From the NCBI GenBank assembly GCA_035295845.1, contig DATGIF010000028.1, forward strand, positions 62,001-126,000: DNA of 64,000 bases, given 5' to 3'. Source of the DNA: Palsa-892 sp035295845. GTDB taxonomy: Bacteria; Pseudomonadota; Alphaproteobacteria; Rhizobiales; Xanthobacteraceae. Position 1 is the stretch's first letter, and each line of letters starts with the position of its first letter. Below are positions 38,513 through 46,693 of this stretch, in pieces. The notes under the pieces were generated by a model, which made no database searches, had not been told where the DNA came from, and saw nothing but the letters and a program-made list of their open reading frames with translations. Both the position numbers and the translations under genes were made by a program.

Positions 38513-40026
38513 GCACGATCACCGGCTTGACCTCGAACGCGATGCTGCAAGCGCAAATGCTCGTCCAGATGCAGCAGCAGCTGAACAACCTTTCGCAGCA
38601 GCTTTCTACCGGCAAGCAGGCGCAGACCTATGCCGGCCTCGGCATTCAACGCGGCCTCGACGTCAACGTGCGTGGAACGCTGTCGCGGCTCAGCGCCTAC
38701 CAGAATTCGATTACGACGGTGAGCACGAACGTGCAGTTGCAGAACACCGCCCTCAACAGCCTGAATCAGATGACGCAGGATTTGCGCACCGCCACGCTGC
38801 AGCCGATCGAGTTTACCCTTGTCGCCCGCGGCCAGACGAACACGCAGATCGAGGCGGGCAGCGACCTCGACCAGGCCTTGAGTGTCCTCAACACGCAAGC
38901 CGGCAATACGTATCTGTTCTCGGGCCGCGCCACCAATACGCCCGCGACCGACACCGCCGACCATATTCTGAACGGCAACGGCACGGCCGCGGGCCTCAAG
39001 CAAGTCATCTCCGAGCGGCTGCAAGCCGATCAGGGCTCCGACGGCCGCGGCCGCCTGCAGCAGCCTACGGCCGCGGGCGACGTGGTGACCCTCACCGAGG
39101 ACAGCGAGGATCCCTCGCATCCATTCGGCTTCCAGATCGCGGGCGCGAGCACCAGCATCGCCGGCGCCACCGTGACCGGCCCTTCGGGTTCGCCGCCTTC
39201 GCTATCGATCGACTTCGGCGGCACCAACCCGCCCGACGGCTCGACCGTGCAGATCCAGTTCACGCTGCCTGACGGCACGTCGTCGTCGATCAGCCTTACG
39301 GCGTCGAGCGCGGTGCCCACGCCCGCCGGCAGCTTCGCCATCGGCGCGACCGCGGCGGACACCGCCACGAACCTCGCCAACGCCATCGACAGCCAGATTC
39401 AGACGCTTGCGAAGACCGATCTTGCCGCGGCCTCGGCGGTGCAGGCCTCGAACGAGTTCTTCAATATCGATGCCAGCCATCCGCCGCTGCGGGTCAACGG
39501 TCCGCCCTTCGACAGCGCGACCGGATTGCGCAATGCCACCGCCACCGACACGGTGCGCTGGTACACCGGCGACGATGCCACCGACGATCCGCGCTCGACC
39601 ATGAGCGCGCGCGTCGATGACTCGATCACGGTCAATTACGGCATTCGCGCCAATGAGGAGGCGATTCGCAACAGCGTGCAGAATTTCGCGACCTTCGCGG
39701 CGATGACTTTCCCGGCAAGCGATCCGACGGCGCAGGACCGCTACAATGCGCTCGCAGCACGCGTCGGCGACAATCTCGCGCCGAGCACGACGAAGCAGCA
39801 GATCTCCGCAATTCAGACCGAGATTGCGGGCGCGAATGACGCGGCCAACGCGGCGAAGACACGCATCGATGACAAGACGCCCATCCTGCAGGGCGTGCTC
39901 GACAATATCGAGAACGCCGACCCCAACAGTGTCGGCGCCCAGCTCCTGACGCTGCAGACCCAGATGTCAGCGAGCCTGCAGACGACGGCGATGCTCGCGA
40001 AGCTATCGCTCGTCAACTTCATGTAA
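38509..40026 (+). CDS. flgL: Flagellar hook-associated protein 3 FlgL
   Basis: 505 residues. The N-terminal flagellin-like helix includes MLVQMQQQLNNLSQQLSTGKQAQTYAGLG, and the C-terminus (GAQLLTLQTQMSASLQTTAMLAKLSLVNFM) pairs with it. The central region carries hydrophilic Ser/Thr/Asp-rich domains and makes this FlgL longer than enteric forms (about 317). It is the last gene of the hook operon and is followed by a palindromic intergenic repeat. Confidence 0.9.
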   Translation: MSTITGLTSNAMLQAQMLVQMQQQLNNLSQQLSTGKQAQTYAGLGIQRGLDVNVRGTLSRLSAYQNSITTVSTNVQLQNTALNSLNQMTQDLRTATLQPIEFTLVARGQTNTQIEAGSDLDQALSVLNTQAGNTYLFSGRATNTPATDTADHILNGNGTAAGLKQVISERLQADQGSDGRGRLQQPTAAGDVVTLTEDSEDPSHPFGFQIAGASTSIAGATVTGPSGSPPSLSIDFGGTNPPDGSTVQIQFTLPDGTSSSISLTASSAVPTPAGSFAIGATAADTATNLANAIDSQIQTLAKTDLAAASAVQASNEFFNIDASHPPLRVNGPPFDSATGLRNATATDTVRWYTGDDATDDPRSTMSARVDDSITVNYGIRANEEAIRNSVQNFATFAAMTFPASDPTAQDRYNALAARVGDNLAPSTTKQQISAIQTEIAGANDAANAAKTRIDDKTPILQGVLDNIENADPNSVGAQLLTLQTQMSASLQTTAMLAKLSLVNFM

Positions 40027-40066
40027 GGCACGATCGCTTCAAGTCGAACCGAGGCGCGTCTTTCGC

Positions 40067-40123
40067 GATCATGCTTTTCGCTGGCGCATGATCTTATCCG
40101 AAAACCGGTTTCTGCTTTTCGGG
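40067..40123. repeat. Hyphomicrobiales palindromic intergenic element
   Basis: The stretch contains GATCATGCTTTTCGC, GCATGATCTTATCCGAAAA, CCGG and CTTTTCGGG, a variant of the 'gcatgatcttttccgaaaaccggtt...' element scattered through Bradyrhizobium-like genomes. A second, inverted and more diverged copy is at 54256-54300. It lies between the convergent flgL and flaF genes. Confidence 0.6.
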
Positions 40124-40187
40124 CGCGCTAAACAAAACGCGCGCCTGAGGGGCACGCGGTCTTTTTTCATCCAAGGATCAGCGAGGA

Positions 40188-40562
40188 TCAGGCCGCTTTC
40201 GCCCGCAGGCCGGCCGCGATTTCGCAATTGATGTTGATCAGAACGCCCAGGTGTTCGGGCTCGAGCTCGCGCGCGGTTTCAATGCTCATGGTGTGCTTGG
40301 TCACGAAGATCGCAAGGTTGGCGATGTTCTGCTTGATCTCGCGCGGCAGCGGGTTCTCGGGCTGCGTCACCAAGTCGGCGAAGACAAGCCAGAGGCTGCG
40401 GTTGAAGCGAAGCGCGTTGATTCTCTCGATGAGGTCGGTCGTGGGTACGTTCTTGAGGGCCTGCAATTTGGCCGCCGCCCGCATCAGGAGCTGGGCCTCG
40501 AGTTCGCGGGGATTGCCGGTCTTTTGTGCGTTCTTGGAATACGTGTCAGCTGGCTTTGCCAT
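40188..40562 (-). CDS. flaF: Flagellar biosynthesis regulator FlaF
   Basis: 124 residues of the FlaF family, helical with NRSLWLVFADLVTQPENPLPREIKQNIANLAIFV as the most conserved-looking part. In Caulobacter FlaF is needed for flagellin translation, opposite to FlbT. It follows flbT on the same strand, with its start 17 bp inside the end of flbT, so the pair are coupled. It ends before the palindromic element at 40067. Confidence 0.92.
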   Translation of the reverse strand: MAKPADTYSKNAQKTGNPRELEAQLLMRAAAKLQALKNVPTTDLIERINALRFNRSLWLVFADLVTQPENPLPREIKQNIANLAIFVTKHTMSIETARELEPEHLGVLININCEIAAGLRAKAA

Positions 40563-40938
40563 GGGATAGGAGCTGCGTCTCGTAATGGATCAATAGATGG
40601 GTTTCTTTCAGCGCTTTGTAAAAGGAGTTGGTTAATATGTGATTACTGATGCGCTCGATATAGGGGCGCGTGCTTGGCGCCGCCGCGAGCACATCCTTGA
40701 TCAGTTGGAAGTAAAGCTCGTGGTGCTTCTGCGGCTCGCGGGAGAGATACATCAGCTGCACGGCGAGATAGATCTTCTTGCAGGGCGTGTCGGAGCTATC
40801 GAAGGTGAGCACGTCCTTCTCACGCAGAATGGGGGCGTCGCCTTCGATGATGAGCCGCGTGCGTTGATCGCCGTTGGTGACGACGCTGTCGCCGATGATG
40901 ATGCGCTCGCCGGGCTTGAGTTCGACCCTGAGACCCAT
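40546..40938 (-). CDS. flbT: Flagellin mRNA repressor FlbT
   Basis: 130 residues from the ATG at 40938, which has AGGAG seven bases upstream; a frame back to 41106 runs into the fliC terminator. The sequence (MGLRVELKPGERIIIGDSVV, PCKKIYLAVQLMYL, SNHILTNSFYKALKETHLLIHYE) is FlbT. It represses flagellin translation by acting on the fliC leader until the hook is built. It lies between fliC and flaF, the usual place. Confidence 0.93.
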   Translation of the reverse strand: MGLRVELKPGERIIIGDSVVTNGDQRTRLIIEGDAPILREKDVLTFDSSDTPCKKIYLAVQLMYLSREPQKHHELYFQLIKDVLAAAPSTRPYIERISNHILTNSFYKALKETHLLIHYETQLLSHGKAS

Positions 40939-41013
40939 CTCATTCTCCTGCAATCCCGCCAGAATCTCCATCGCAACTGTACCGCTAAAGCGCATGCGCG
41001 GCCAACGGCGCAT

Positions 41014-41040
41014 AAAAAAGGCGGAGCCGAAGCTCCGCCT
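41014..41040 (-). terminator. Rho-independent terminator of fliC
   Basis: AGGCGGAGC (41019-41027) pairs with GCTCCGCCT (41032-41040) around CGAA. Read on the minus strand the stem is followed by a T run (AAAAA at 41014-41018 on plus), 23 bp after the fliC stop. Confidence 0.8.
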
Positions 41041-41062
41041 TTCGCTGTCGTTTGAAGATGGC

Positions 41063-41878
41063 TCAGCCGAAGAGACGGAGTACTGCCTGGTTCGACTGCG
41101 AGGCAAGCGACAAGGCCACGATCGACAGTTGCTGACGAGTCTGCAACGCCGTCAAGTTGGCGCCTTCCAAGTTGGTGTCGGCCAAGGTCAGGTTATCCGC
41201 GCCCGTCTGGAGGGTATTGATCAGGTTCTTGGTGAAGTCCTGACGGGTCTGCACGACCGTCAACGTCGAGCCGAATTGCGCAGCCTGGCTGCTCAACGTG
41301 GTGGTCGCGGTATTCAGGGCAGTGAGCGCGGTATTGACGTTCGCGTTCGTCGCCCAGCTGCCCGCGGCACCTGCGATGTTAAGCGCATTCGCGGTCTTGT
41401 CGGTGACGCCAGAGATCGTCAGCGACGAGGAGCCATTTTCATTGAAGTTGACGGTGAGGTTATCGCCGTTCAACAGGTTGATGCCGTTGTAGCCCGAGTC
41501 CCCGGCCAACTGGTCGATCTGCGTGAGCAGGGCGTTGAACTGGGTCGCGAGGCCGGAACGGGTGGTGGTGTCGGACGACGCCAGCGCCTGGTTGGCAAGC
41601 GACTTGGCGGAGTCGACGAGCTTCTGAATCGACGTAATGCCCTGGTTGGCCGCCTGAACGGTCTGCACGGCGTTCGACGCGGCGTCGAGGAGGCCGCTGA
41701 GATCGTTGGCGCGGCCGTTGAGGGCCTGAGCCGTAAAGTAGCTGATCGGATTGTCGAGCGCAGAGTTGACCTTCCTGCCCGTGGCCAGACGGTCCTGGGT
41801 CTGGTTCAACAGGCTGGCGGTATTCTGCAGCGACAACAGGTTCTGGCGTACGCCAGCGGTAAGCACGATATCAGACAT
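41063..41878 (-). CDS. fliC: Flagellin
   Basis: 271 residues, just the two flagellin core ends: N-terminal MSDIVLTAGVRQNLLSLQNT followed by RLATGRKVNSALDNP, and C-terminal DANLTALQTRQQLSIVALSLASQSNQAVL-type helix ending LRLFG. Only about 70 residues lie between, so the exposed D2/D3 domains are missing, as in other short alphaproteobacterial flagellins. It has a strong ribosome site (AGGAAGGGAG). I could not find a sigma-54 word in its upstream region, unlike the hook and rod operons. It is followed by a terminator and flbT-flaF. Confidence 0.93.
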   Translation of the reverse strand: MSDIVLTAGVRQNLLSLQNTASLLNQTQDRLATGRKVNSALDNPISYFTAQALNGRANDLSGLLDAASNAVQTVQAANQGITSIQKLVDSAKSLANQALASSDTTTRSGLATQFNALLTQIDQLAGDSGYNGINLLNGDNLTVNFNENGSSSLTISGVTDKTANALNIAGAAGSWATNANVNTALTALNTATTTLSSQAAQFGSTLTVVQTRQDFTKNLINTLQTGADNLTLADTNLEGANLTALQTRQQLSIVALSLASQSNQAVLRLFG

Positions 41879-42242
41879 GGTACTTGCTCCCTTCCTAGGA
41901 GATGGAGTTACTCAAAGACACCCCCGTACTGGAGGCATGGCGGGATTTGACACGCGAAACGCTAATGGCGGGTTACCCACTTTCGGGGGTGCAATTAAGA
42001 AAGCAGTAAGAAACCGGGGCGGCAGCGATGAATCCGGCGCCCGGCGCCGGGTTTCCACTCGCCGAGCCTTCGGGTCATCTTGTTTGCGTTGCTGCGAATT
42101 CTTGCCGCACGGACCGCGGGCGGCGCGGGGCTCGAAGTGTTACCCGAACCTGAACAAGGCCTTTCACAAGCCTTAATGAGAAAGCGGCCCCGACGCGTGA
42201 CCGAACGGGGCCGCTGCAGCAAGAACGTAATTTCGGGATCGG
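41879..42242. other. fliC upstream region with hairpin
   Basis: It should hold the fliC promoter and the leader on which FlbT acts, but no -24/-12 pair with correct spacing, CtrA box or CGGCA palindrome was found. At 42183-42215 AGCGGCCCCG pairs with CGGGGCCGCT around a 13-base loop, 27 bp after the flgN-like stop; it lacks a T tract but may end that operon. Confidence 0.45.
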
Positions 42243-42716
42243 TCAGCTCGAGCGGCTGATTATGACCGGACGGCTTGCGGTCTTGGTCGGCGCCGAACGC
42301 CCGTCGGCGCGATAGCCGTGCGGGTTGGCGCGGCGGCTCGCCTCTTCGGCCGCCCCGCGCACGATTCCCTCGGCGACCGATTGGGCGGTCGCGACCGTGC
42401 GCAGATTGCGGTTGAGAATGTCGCGGAAGGAGGCATGCGCTCGGCGCATCTCCTCGACGAGCTCCGGCACCGCGTCGCGAATGAATTTCGCGTTAGCCTT
42501 TACCGTCTCGAACTCGCGCAAATAGCGCGCGGCGAGGTTGGTCTTCTCGGAAACGAGGTCGGCGGCGGCGGAAAGCTTGCCCGCGCGCACCAGCCGCGTC
42601 TCATCCTCGAATACCTGGACGAGGGCGACCATGGTCTCGCCGATGCGCGAAAGCAGCGCCTCCGCCTCGTCGCGGGTGGAAAGCGGATTTTGCCTCGGGG
42701 CGGGTGCCGCGCTCAT
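42243..42716 (-). CDS. FlgN-like flagellar export chaperone
   Basis: 157 residues from the ATG at 42716, which overlaps the upstream stop (ATGA). It is almost entirely helical (EAEALLSRIGETMVALVQVF, then LVEEMRRAHASFRDILNRNL) with a flexible basic tail, as in FlgN chaperones that hold FlgK and FlgL before export. The similarity is of pattern and position rather than exact motif. It is last in flgI-flgJ-like-flgN-like. Confidence 0.7.
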   Translation of the reverse strand: MSAAPAPRQNPLSTRDEAEALLSRIGETMVALVQVFEDETRLVRAGKLSAAADLVSEKTNLAARYLREFETVKANAKFIRDAVPELVEEMRRAHASFRDILNRNLRTVATAQSVAEGIVRGAAEEASRRANPHGYRADGRSAPTKTASRPVIISRSS

Positions 42717-43027
42717 GCTTTCTTCTCCTGCAGGCTGATCAGTTGTTGCTGGATTTGCTTGGCGATGCCGATGCCGCCTTTGGCGGCCATCGACTTTGCG
42801 TATTCTTCGGTGAGCAGCGAGCGCCACACGCCGTTATTGGCGCCGGCGCCGAAGGGGCCGTCGTCGTCGAGGCCCTCGTACATGCTCTCGAACATGTTGG
42901 TGATGAACACGCTCTCGAAATCCTTCGACACCTTCTTGATCTTGTCGGTGCCGGCGGCGGCCGGCATCGCGGTGGGATAGGGCGTGTTACCGAGCGAGAC
43001 GGGTGAGAAGCCGACGGCGTTCGCCAT
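42713..43027 (-). CDS. flgJ: Rod-binding protein, FlgJ N-domain type
   Basis: 104 residues from the ATG at 43027, which overlaps the flgI stop (TGATG). It corresponds only to the N-terminal rod-binding domain of FlgJ (KVSKDFESVFITNMFESMYEG and WRSLLTEEYAKSMAAKGGIGIAKQI). The C-terminal muramidase of enteric FlgJ is missing, as is usual in alphaproteobacteria, which use a separate lytic enzyme. It caps and helps assemble the rod. Confidence 0.87.
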   Translation of the reverse strand: MANAVGFSPVSLGNTPYPTAMPAAAGTDKIKKVSKDFESVFITNMFESMYEGLDDDGPFGAGANNGVWRSLLTEEYAKSMAAKGGIGIAKQIQQQLISLQEKKA

Positions 43028-44148
43028 CACATCACCTCGATCTCGGCCTGGATTGCGCCCGAGGCTTTGATCGCCTGCAGGATCGAGATCAGATCGCGCG
43101 GTCCGACGCCGAGCGCATTGAGGCCATCGACGAGTTCGCGCAGCGAGACGCCCTCGCTCACGACACCGAGCTTGACGCCTTCCTCCTGCACGCCGATGCG
43201 CGTGCGCGGCACGACGCGGGTGGTGCCGCCGCGCGAGAAGGGGAGCGGCTGGCTTACCTGCGGCGTCTCGCTGATGGTGACGGTGAGATTTCCCTGCGCC
43301 ACCGCGACGGTCGCGACCCGCACGTCGCGGCCCATGACGATGACGCCGGAACGGTCGTCGATCACGACCTTGGCCGGCAGATCAGGCTCGATCTGCAAGG
43401 GCTCGATCTCGGTGAGCAACGCGACGAGATTGCCCTGAAACCGCGGTGGCACGGCGAGCATGATGGTGGCGCGGTCGATCGGCTCGGCGGCGGGCGCGCC
43501 AAGATAGTCGTTGATCGCGCCGGCAATGCGCTTGGCGGTGGTGAGATCCGGGTTGCGCAGCGCGAGCCGCAGATTGTTCATGCGGTTGATGGCGAAATCG
43601 ATCTCGCGCTCGACGAGCGCTCCGTTCGAAATGCGGCCGACCGTCGGCACGCCGCGGACGATTTTCGCGGCATCGCCTTCGGCGGAGAAACCGGCGACCG
43701 CGACCGTGCCCTGGGCCACCGCATAGACATTGCCGTCGGCGCCGAGAAGCGGCGTCACCAGGAGCGTGCCGCCCTGCAGGCTCTTGGCGTCGCCAAGTGC
43801 TGAAACCGACACGTCCACGCGCGTGCCTTGGGTCGCGAAGGCGGGGAGGTTGCCGGTCACCATGACGGCGGCGACGTTGCCGGTGCGGATCTGCGCGCCG
43901 CGGATGTTGACGCCGAGGCGCTCGAGCATCGCGGTGAGGCTCTGCTTCGTGAACGGAATGTTGTTGAGGGTGTCACCGGTGCCGTTGAGGCCGACAACAA
44001 GGCCGTAGCCGATCAACTGGTTCTCGCGCACGCCCTCGACGTCGGCGAGATCCTTGATGCGCGAGGCCGCTCCCGCCGTCGTCGCATACAAGGACAAAGC
44101 GGCGGCGGCGAGCGCCACGGCGAGAAAACGCTTGACCGGTTGTTGCAT
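43027..44148 (-). CDS. flgI: Flagellar P-ring protein FlgI
   Basis: 373 residues from ATG 44148 (GGGAG seven bases upstream) with a signal peptide of about 27 residues. The start of the mature protein, SRIKDLADVEGVRENQLIGYGLVVGLNGTGDT, is strongly diagnostic. It forms the periplasmic ring around the rod with FlgA as chaperone. Its leader is short (about 40 nt) from the sigma-54 promoter at 44201-44215, and it is followed without gap by flgJ-like and flgN-like genes. Confidence 0.95.
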   Translation of the reverse strand: MQQPVKRFLAVALAAAALSLYATTAGAASRIKDLADVEGVRENQLIGYGLVVGLNGTGDTLNNIPFTKQSLTAMLERLGVNIRGAQIRTGNVAAVMVTGNLPAFATQGTRVDVSVSALGDAKSLQGGTLLVTPLLGADGNVYAVAQGTVAVAGFSAEGDAAKIVRGVPTVGRISNGALVEREIDFAINRMNNLRLALRNPDLTTAKRIAGAINDYLGAPAAEPIDRATIMLAVPPRFQGNLVALLTEIEPLQIEPDLPAKVVIDDRSGVIVMGRDVRVATVAVAQGNLTVTISETPQVSQPLPFSRGGTTRVVPRTRIGVQEEGVKLGVVSEGVSLRELVDGLNALGVGPRDLISILQAIKASGAIQAEIEVM

Positions 44149-44200
44149 CGACAGGCTCCCCAGCTTGGTCGATGGTGAAACGACTTGCGAAAAGACCATT

Positions 44201-44215
44201 GCGAATGGCGTGCCA
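44201..44215 (-). promoter_or_regulatory. Sigma-54 promoter of flgI operon
   Basis: On the minus strand TGGCACG-CCAT-TCGC, matching TGGCACG-N4-TTGC with one change in the -12 word (GG and GC correctly spaced). Predicted start near 44189, 40 nt before flgI. Confidence 0.75.
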
Positions 44216-44297
44216 GTTGCGACGAGATTCAAACCTTTGATTTTGCTGTTCTTTTTTTCGGGCGCCGGATTCGCGGCCTGGCGATCCGTGCCCACTA

Positions 44298-44310
44298 GGC
44301 AGTTTCTGCC
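44298..44310 (-). promoter_or_regulatory. Palindrome between flgI and fliX (FlbD/ftr-like)
   Basis: GGCAG-TTT-CTGCC, centred 89 bp from the flgI sigma-54 promoter and seven bases from the CtrA-like box that faces fliX. The same word family occurs upstream of flgE, flgF/fliL and flgB/fliO. Confidence 0.6.
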
Positions 44311-44317
44311 GGAAGCG

Positions 44318-44332
44318 TTTACGCGGGGTTAA
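44318..44332 (+). promoter_or_regulatory. CtrA-like box of fliX
   Basis: TTTA-N7-TTAA with the second half reading TTAACC, one mismatch to TTAA-N7-TTAA, 63 bp before the fliX start. Assigned by pattern. Confidence 0.5.
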
Positions 44333-44394
44333 CCAAAAGAACCCAAGGGTTTCCAAGATAAGCGGGGCGATTCCGCTGGCTCGGGGGAGCAAAT

Positions 44395-44814
44395 ATGCGC
44401 ATCAACGCGGCTGTACAGCCTAGCGTTTCCAGTTCCACATCCGCCCGGCGGACGGCCGGCAGCGGGTTTTCGGTTTCCAACGACAATGCGGCGAAAGAAA
44501 CCGTGGCCGCCCAGGCGGCCGGCGGGATTTCCGGCATCGACGCGCTTCTCGCGCTGCAAGGGGTGGAGGACGCGGCCGAGCGCCGCCGCCGCTTCGCCCG
44601 CCGCGGCGCCAAGGCCCTCGACATGCTGGATGCCCTCAAGATCGAGATCATAGAGGGACGGATCGATGTCGCGACCCTCACCCGCTTGGAGGCGATGCTG
44701 AATGAACTCACCGAGCGGAGCGGAGAAGCGCGCCTTGACGGCGTGCTGGACGCCATTGGCGTGCGCGTTGCCGTTGAACTTGCCAAGCGCCAGCCGCGGG
44801 CAATCGCGCAATAG
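44395..44814 (+). CDS. fliX: Flagellar assembly regulator FliX
   Basis: 139 residues. After a Ser-rich disordered N-terminus, the region GISGIDALLALQGVEDAAERRRR and the helical end (ALDMLDALKIEIIEGRID ... LDGVLDAIGVRVAVELAKRQ) match FliX. In Caulobacter FliX binds and controls FlbD, coupling early basal-body assembly to sigma-54 transcription, and lies divergent to flgI exactly as here. It is the only known regulator of that cascade in this window. Confidence 0.9.
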   Translation: MRINAAVQPSVSSSTSARRTAGSGFSVSNDNAAKETVAAQAAGGISGIDALLALQGVEDAAERRRRFARRGAKALDMLDALKIEIIEGRIDVATLTRLEAMLNELTERSGEARLDGVLDAIGVRVAVELAKRQPRAIAQ

Positions 44815-45046
44815 AATTTCGCGTCTTTTCGCGGCGTGCAGCCCGTCGGCCCCCGTGATCCGCTGGCCGAAGGGAATCCGACCACGACCAATGTGCGGCG
44901 GGAGTCACATTCCCGTATTGCTTTTCTGCTTTTCCAATTATGGCGATCAATGCCGTTGACCCGGCGGCGCGGGGCGCTATAAGCGCGCCACACAACGACC
45001 GGTCAACGGTCGAAGCACGAGGAAGCCGGGGATAGGAAGGCGTTCG

Positions 45047-45475
45047 ATGTTGTGGGGTCAGGTACAAGAGAAAGACTACCGTCCTTCCGAGGACGAGCCT
45101 TTCATGAACGAGCGGCAGCGGGAGTATTTCCGCCAGAAGCTTTTGCGCTGGAAGGATGAGATCCTGCGCGAGGCCCGCGAAACGTTGCAGCACCTGCAAA
45201 GCGAAAACGAGAATCATCCTGATCTTGCCGACCGCGCCTCCTCGGAGACGGACCGGTCCATCGAACTCCGCGCGCGCGATCGTCAGCGCAAGCTGATCTC
45301 CAAGATCGACGCGGCCCTCGCCCGCATCGAGGACGGCACCTACGGCTATTGCGAGGAGACCGGCGAGCCGATCTCGCTCCGGCGCCTCGAGGCGCGGCCG
45401 ATCGCGACGCTGTCCATCGACGCGCAGGAGCGGCACGAGCGCAAGGAAAAGGTCCACCGCGACGAGCGGGCCTGA
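45047..45475 (+). CDS. dksA: RNA polymerase-binding regulator DksA, single-Cys zinc-finger variant
   Basis: 142 residues with the DksA coiled-coil N-terminal half and the tip region DLADRASSETDRSIELRARDRQRKLISKI, then the zinc-finger region GTYGYCEETGEPISLRRLEARPIATLSIDAQERHE. Only Cys102 is kept; the other three expected Cys positions are Thr105, Ser123 and Ala126. Loss of the zinc site is known in alphaproteobacterial DksA proteins such as that of Rhodobacter sphaeroides. With ppGpp it tunes rRNA and amino-acid promoters. The start is supported by AGGAAGG. Confidence 0.93.
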   Translation: MLWGQVQEKDYRPSEDEPFMNERQREYFRQKLLRWKDEILREARETLQHLQSENENHPDLADRASSETDRSIELRARDRQRKLISKIDAALARIEDGTYGYCEETGEPISLRRLEARPIATLSIDAQERHERKEKVHRDERA

Positions 45476-45496
45476 GCGGGCGCTTCAATCCGGAAA

Positions 45497-46159
45497 TTAT
45501 CCGATTGCCTTCGACCGCCAAAGAATGTGCGAGACCGCGACGGCGGCCAGCATTCCTGTCAACTGCGCGGCGACGAAGGCGATGACGCTGCCCGGCGCGA
45601 TGCCGGCGAAGGTGTTCGACAGCGCCCGTGCCACGGTGACCGCCGGATTGGCGAAAGACGTCGAGGCGGTGAACCAGTAAGCCGCGGTGATATAGAGCCC
45701 CACGGCATAGGCTATTGTCGCAGGGGCGGCTGCGAGACAGCCGAGGATCGTCAATGCCAAGCCGAAGGTGGCGACCGCCTCGGCAAACCACTGGCCGGGA
45801 CCGGTTCGTATCGTGGTCGCTATCTGCACGAGCGGCAGATCGAACATCAAATGCGCGGCGAAGACGCCGAGGACGGCGCCCGTGAGTTGGCTTCCGATAT
45901 AGGGTGGAATAGCGCGCCAGGGCATTTCCCCACGCAGGGCAAAGGCGAGGCTGATCGCCGGATTGAAATGCGCGCCGGAAACCGGCGCGAAAATCAGGAT
46001 CAGCACCGTGAGCATGGCGCCGGTTGGCAGCGTATTGCAAAGGAGAGCGAGGGCAGCATTTCCGCCGGAAAGCCGCTCCGCCGCGATGCCTGAGCCGACC
46101 ACGGCGGCAAGCAGGAAAGCGCTTCCCAGCATTTCGGCGAAGGCGCGTCGCGCGAGCAT
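45497..46159 (-). CDS. aqpS: Aquaporin/aquaglyceroporin of the arsenic operon
   Basis: 220 residues from the ATG at 46159, overlapping the arsC stop (TGATG). Six membrane helices and two re-entrant NPA boxes are present: SGAHFNPAIS and SFANPAVTVA. It belongs to the MIP family. In Sinorhizobium meliloti AqpS lets arsenite leave the cell after ArsC reduces arsenate, replacing an ArsB pump; the same role is likely here because it is last in arsR-grxB-arsC-aqpS and no arsenite pump gene is nearby. Confidence 0.85.
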   Translation of the reverse strand: MLARRAFAEMLGSAFLLAAVVGSGIAAERLSGGNAALALLCNTLPTGAMLTVLILIFAPVSGAHFNPAISLAFALRGEMPWRAIPPYIGSQLTGAVLGVFAAHLMFDLPLVQIATTIRTGPGQWFAEAVATFGLALTILGCLAAAPATIAYAVGLYITAAYWFTASTSFANPAVTVARALSNTFAGIAPGSVIAFVAAQLTGMLAAVAVSHILWRSKAIG

Positions 46160-46686
46160 CAACTGTCTGCGCTTGCCTTGGCGCTCGCGCCTTCGATGCG
46201 ACCGATTTCGAAGAGCCGAGATTGCAAGGAAAGCTGGTCGAGCGAGGAGATCTTCAGCGCCACCAAAAGTTCGATGCGGCGCAGGAGCAAGCGATAGGCT
46301 TCGCGAAAGGCGTTGGTGACTTCGGCCTCCGAACCTCGCACGGCGGCGGGATCGGATATGCCCCAATGCGCGGTCATCGGCTTGCCTGGCCAGACCGGGC
46401 AGGTTTCGCCCGCGGCATCATCGCAAACGGTAATGATGAAATCGAATTGCGGCGCGCCGGGCTTGGCGAATTCGTCCCATGATTTCGAGCGTATTCCGGA
46501 AACGTCATGACCGAGCCCCTTGAGGAGCTTGATTGTGTTCGGATTGATTTCGCCCTTCGGGTGACTGCCGGCGCTATAGGCGCGGAATTTTCCGCGCCCT
46601 TTCTCGTTGAGGATCGCCTCCGCCATGATCGAGCGCGCGGAATTACCGGTGCAGAGGAAGAGAGTGTTGTAGATCCGGCCTGTCAT
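46159..46686 (-). CDS. arsC: Arsenate reductase ArsC, low-molecular-weight-phosphatase type
   Basis: 175 residues. The phosphatase-like loop is FLCTGNSARSIMAEA with Cys12; two more Cys at 88 (ITVCDDAAGE) and 96 (TCPVWPG) complete the redox relay seen in the thioredoxin-coupled ArsC family. The C-terminal 30 residues are longer than usual. It reduces As(V) to As(III). The neighbouring glutaredoxin gene suggests Grx may serve as reductant. Start overlaps by context with grxB (eight bases between). Confidence 0.9.
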   Translation of the reverse strand: MTGRIYNTLFLCTGNSARSIMAEAILNEKGRGKFRAYSAGSHPKGEINPNTIKLLKGLGHDVSGIRSKSWDEFAKPGAPQFDFIITVCDDAAGETCPVWPGKPMTAHWGISDPAAVRGSEAEVTNAFREAYRLLLRRIELLVALKISSLDQLSLQSRLFEIGRIEGASAKASADS

Positions 46687-46693
46687 GTTGCGA

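Noticed and set aside
41879..42242. Sigma-54 promoter for fliC
   Set aside because: No GG-N10-GC with a recognisable TGGCA word was found on the minus strand of this interval.
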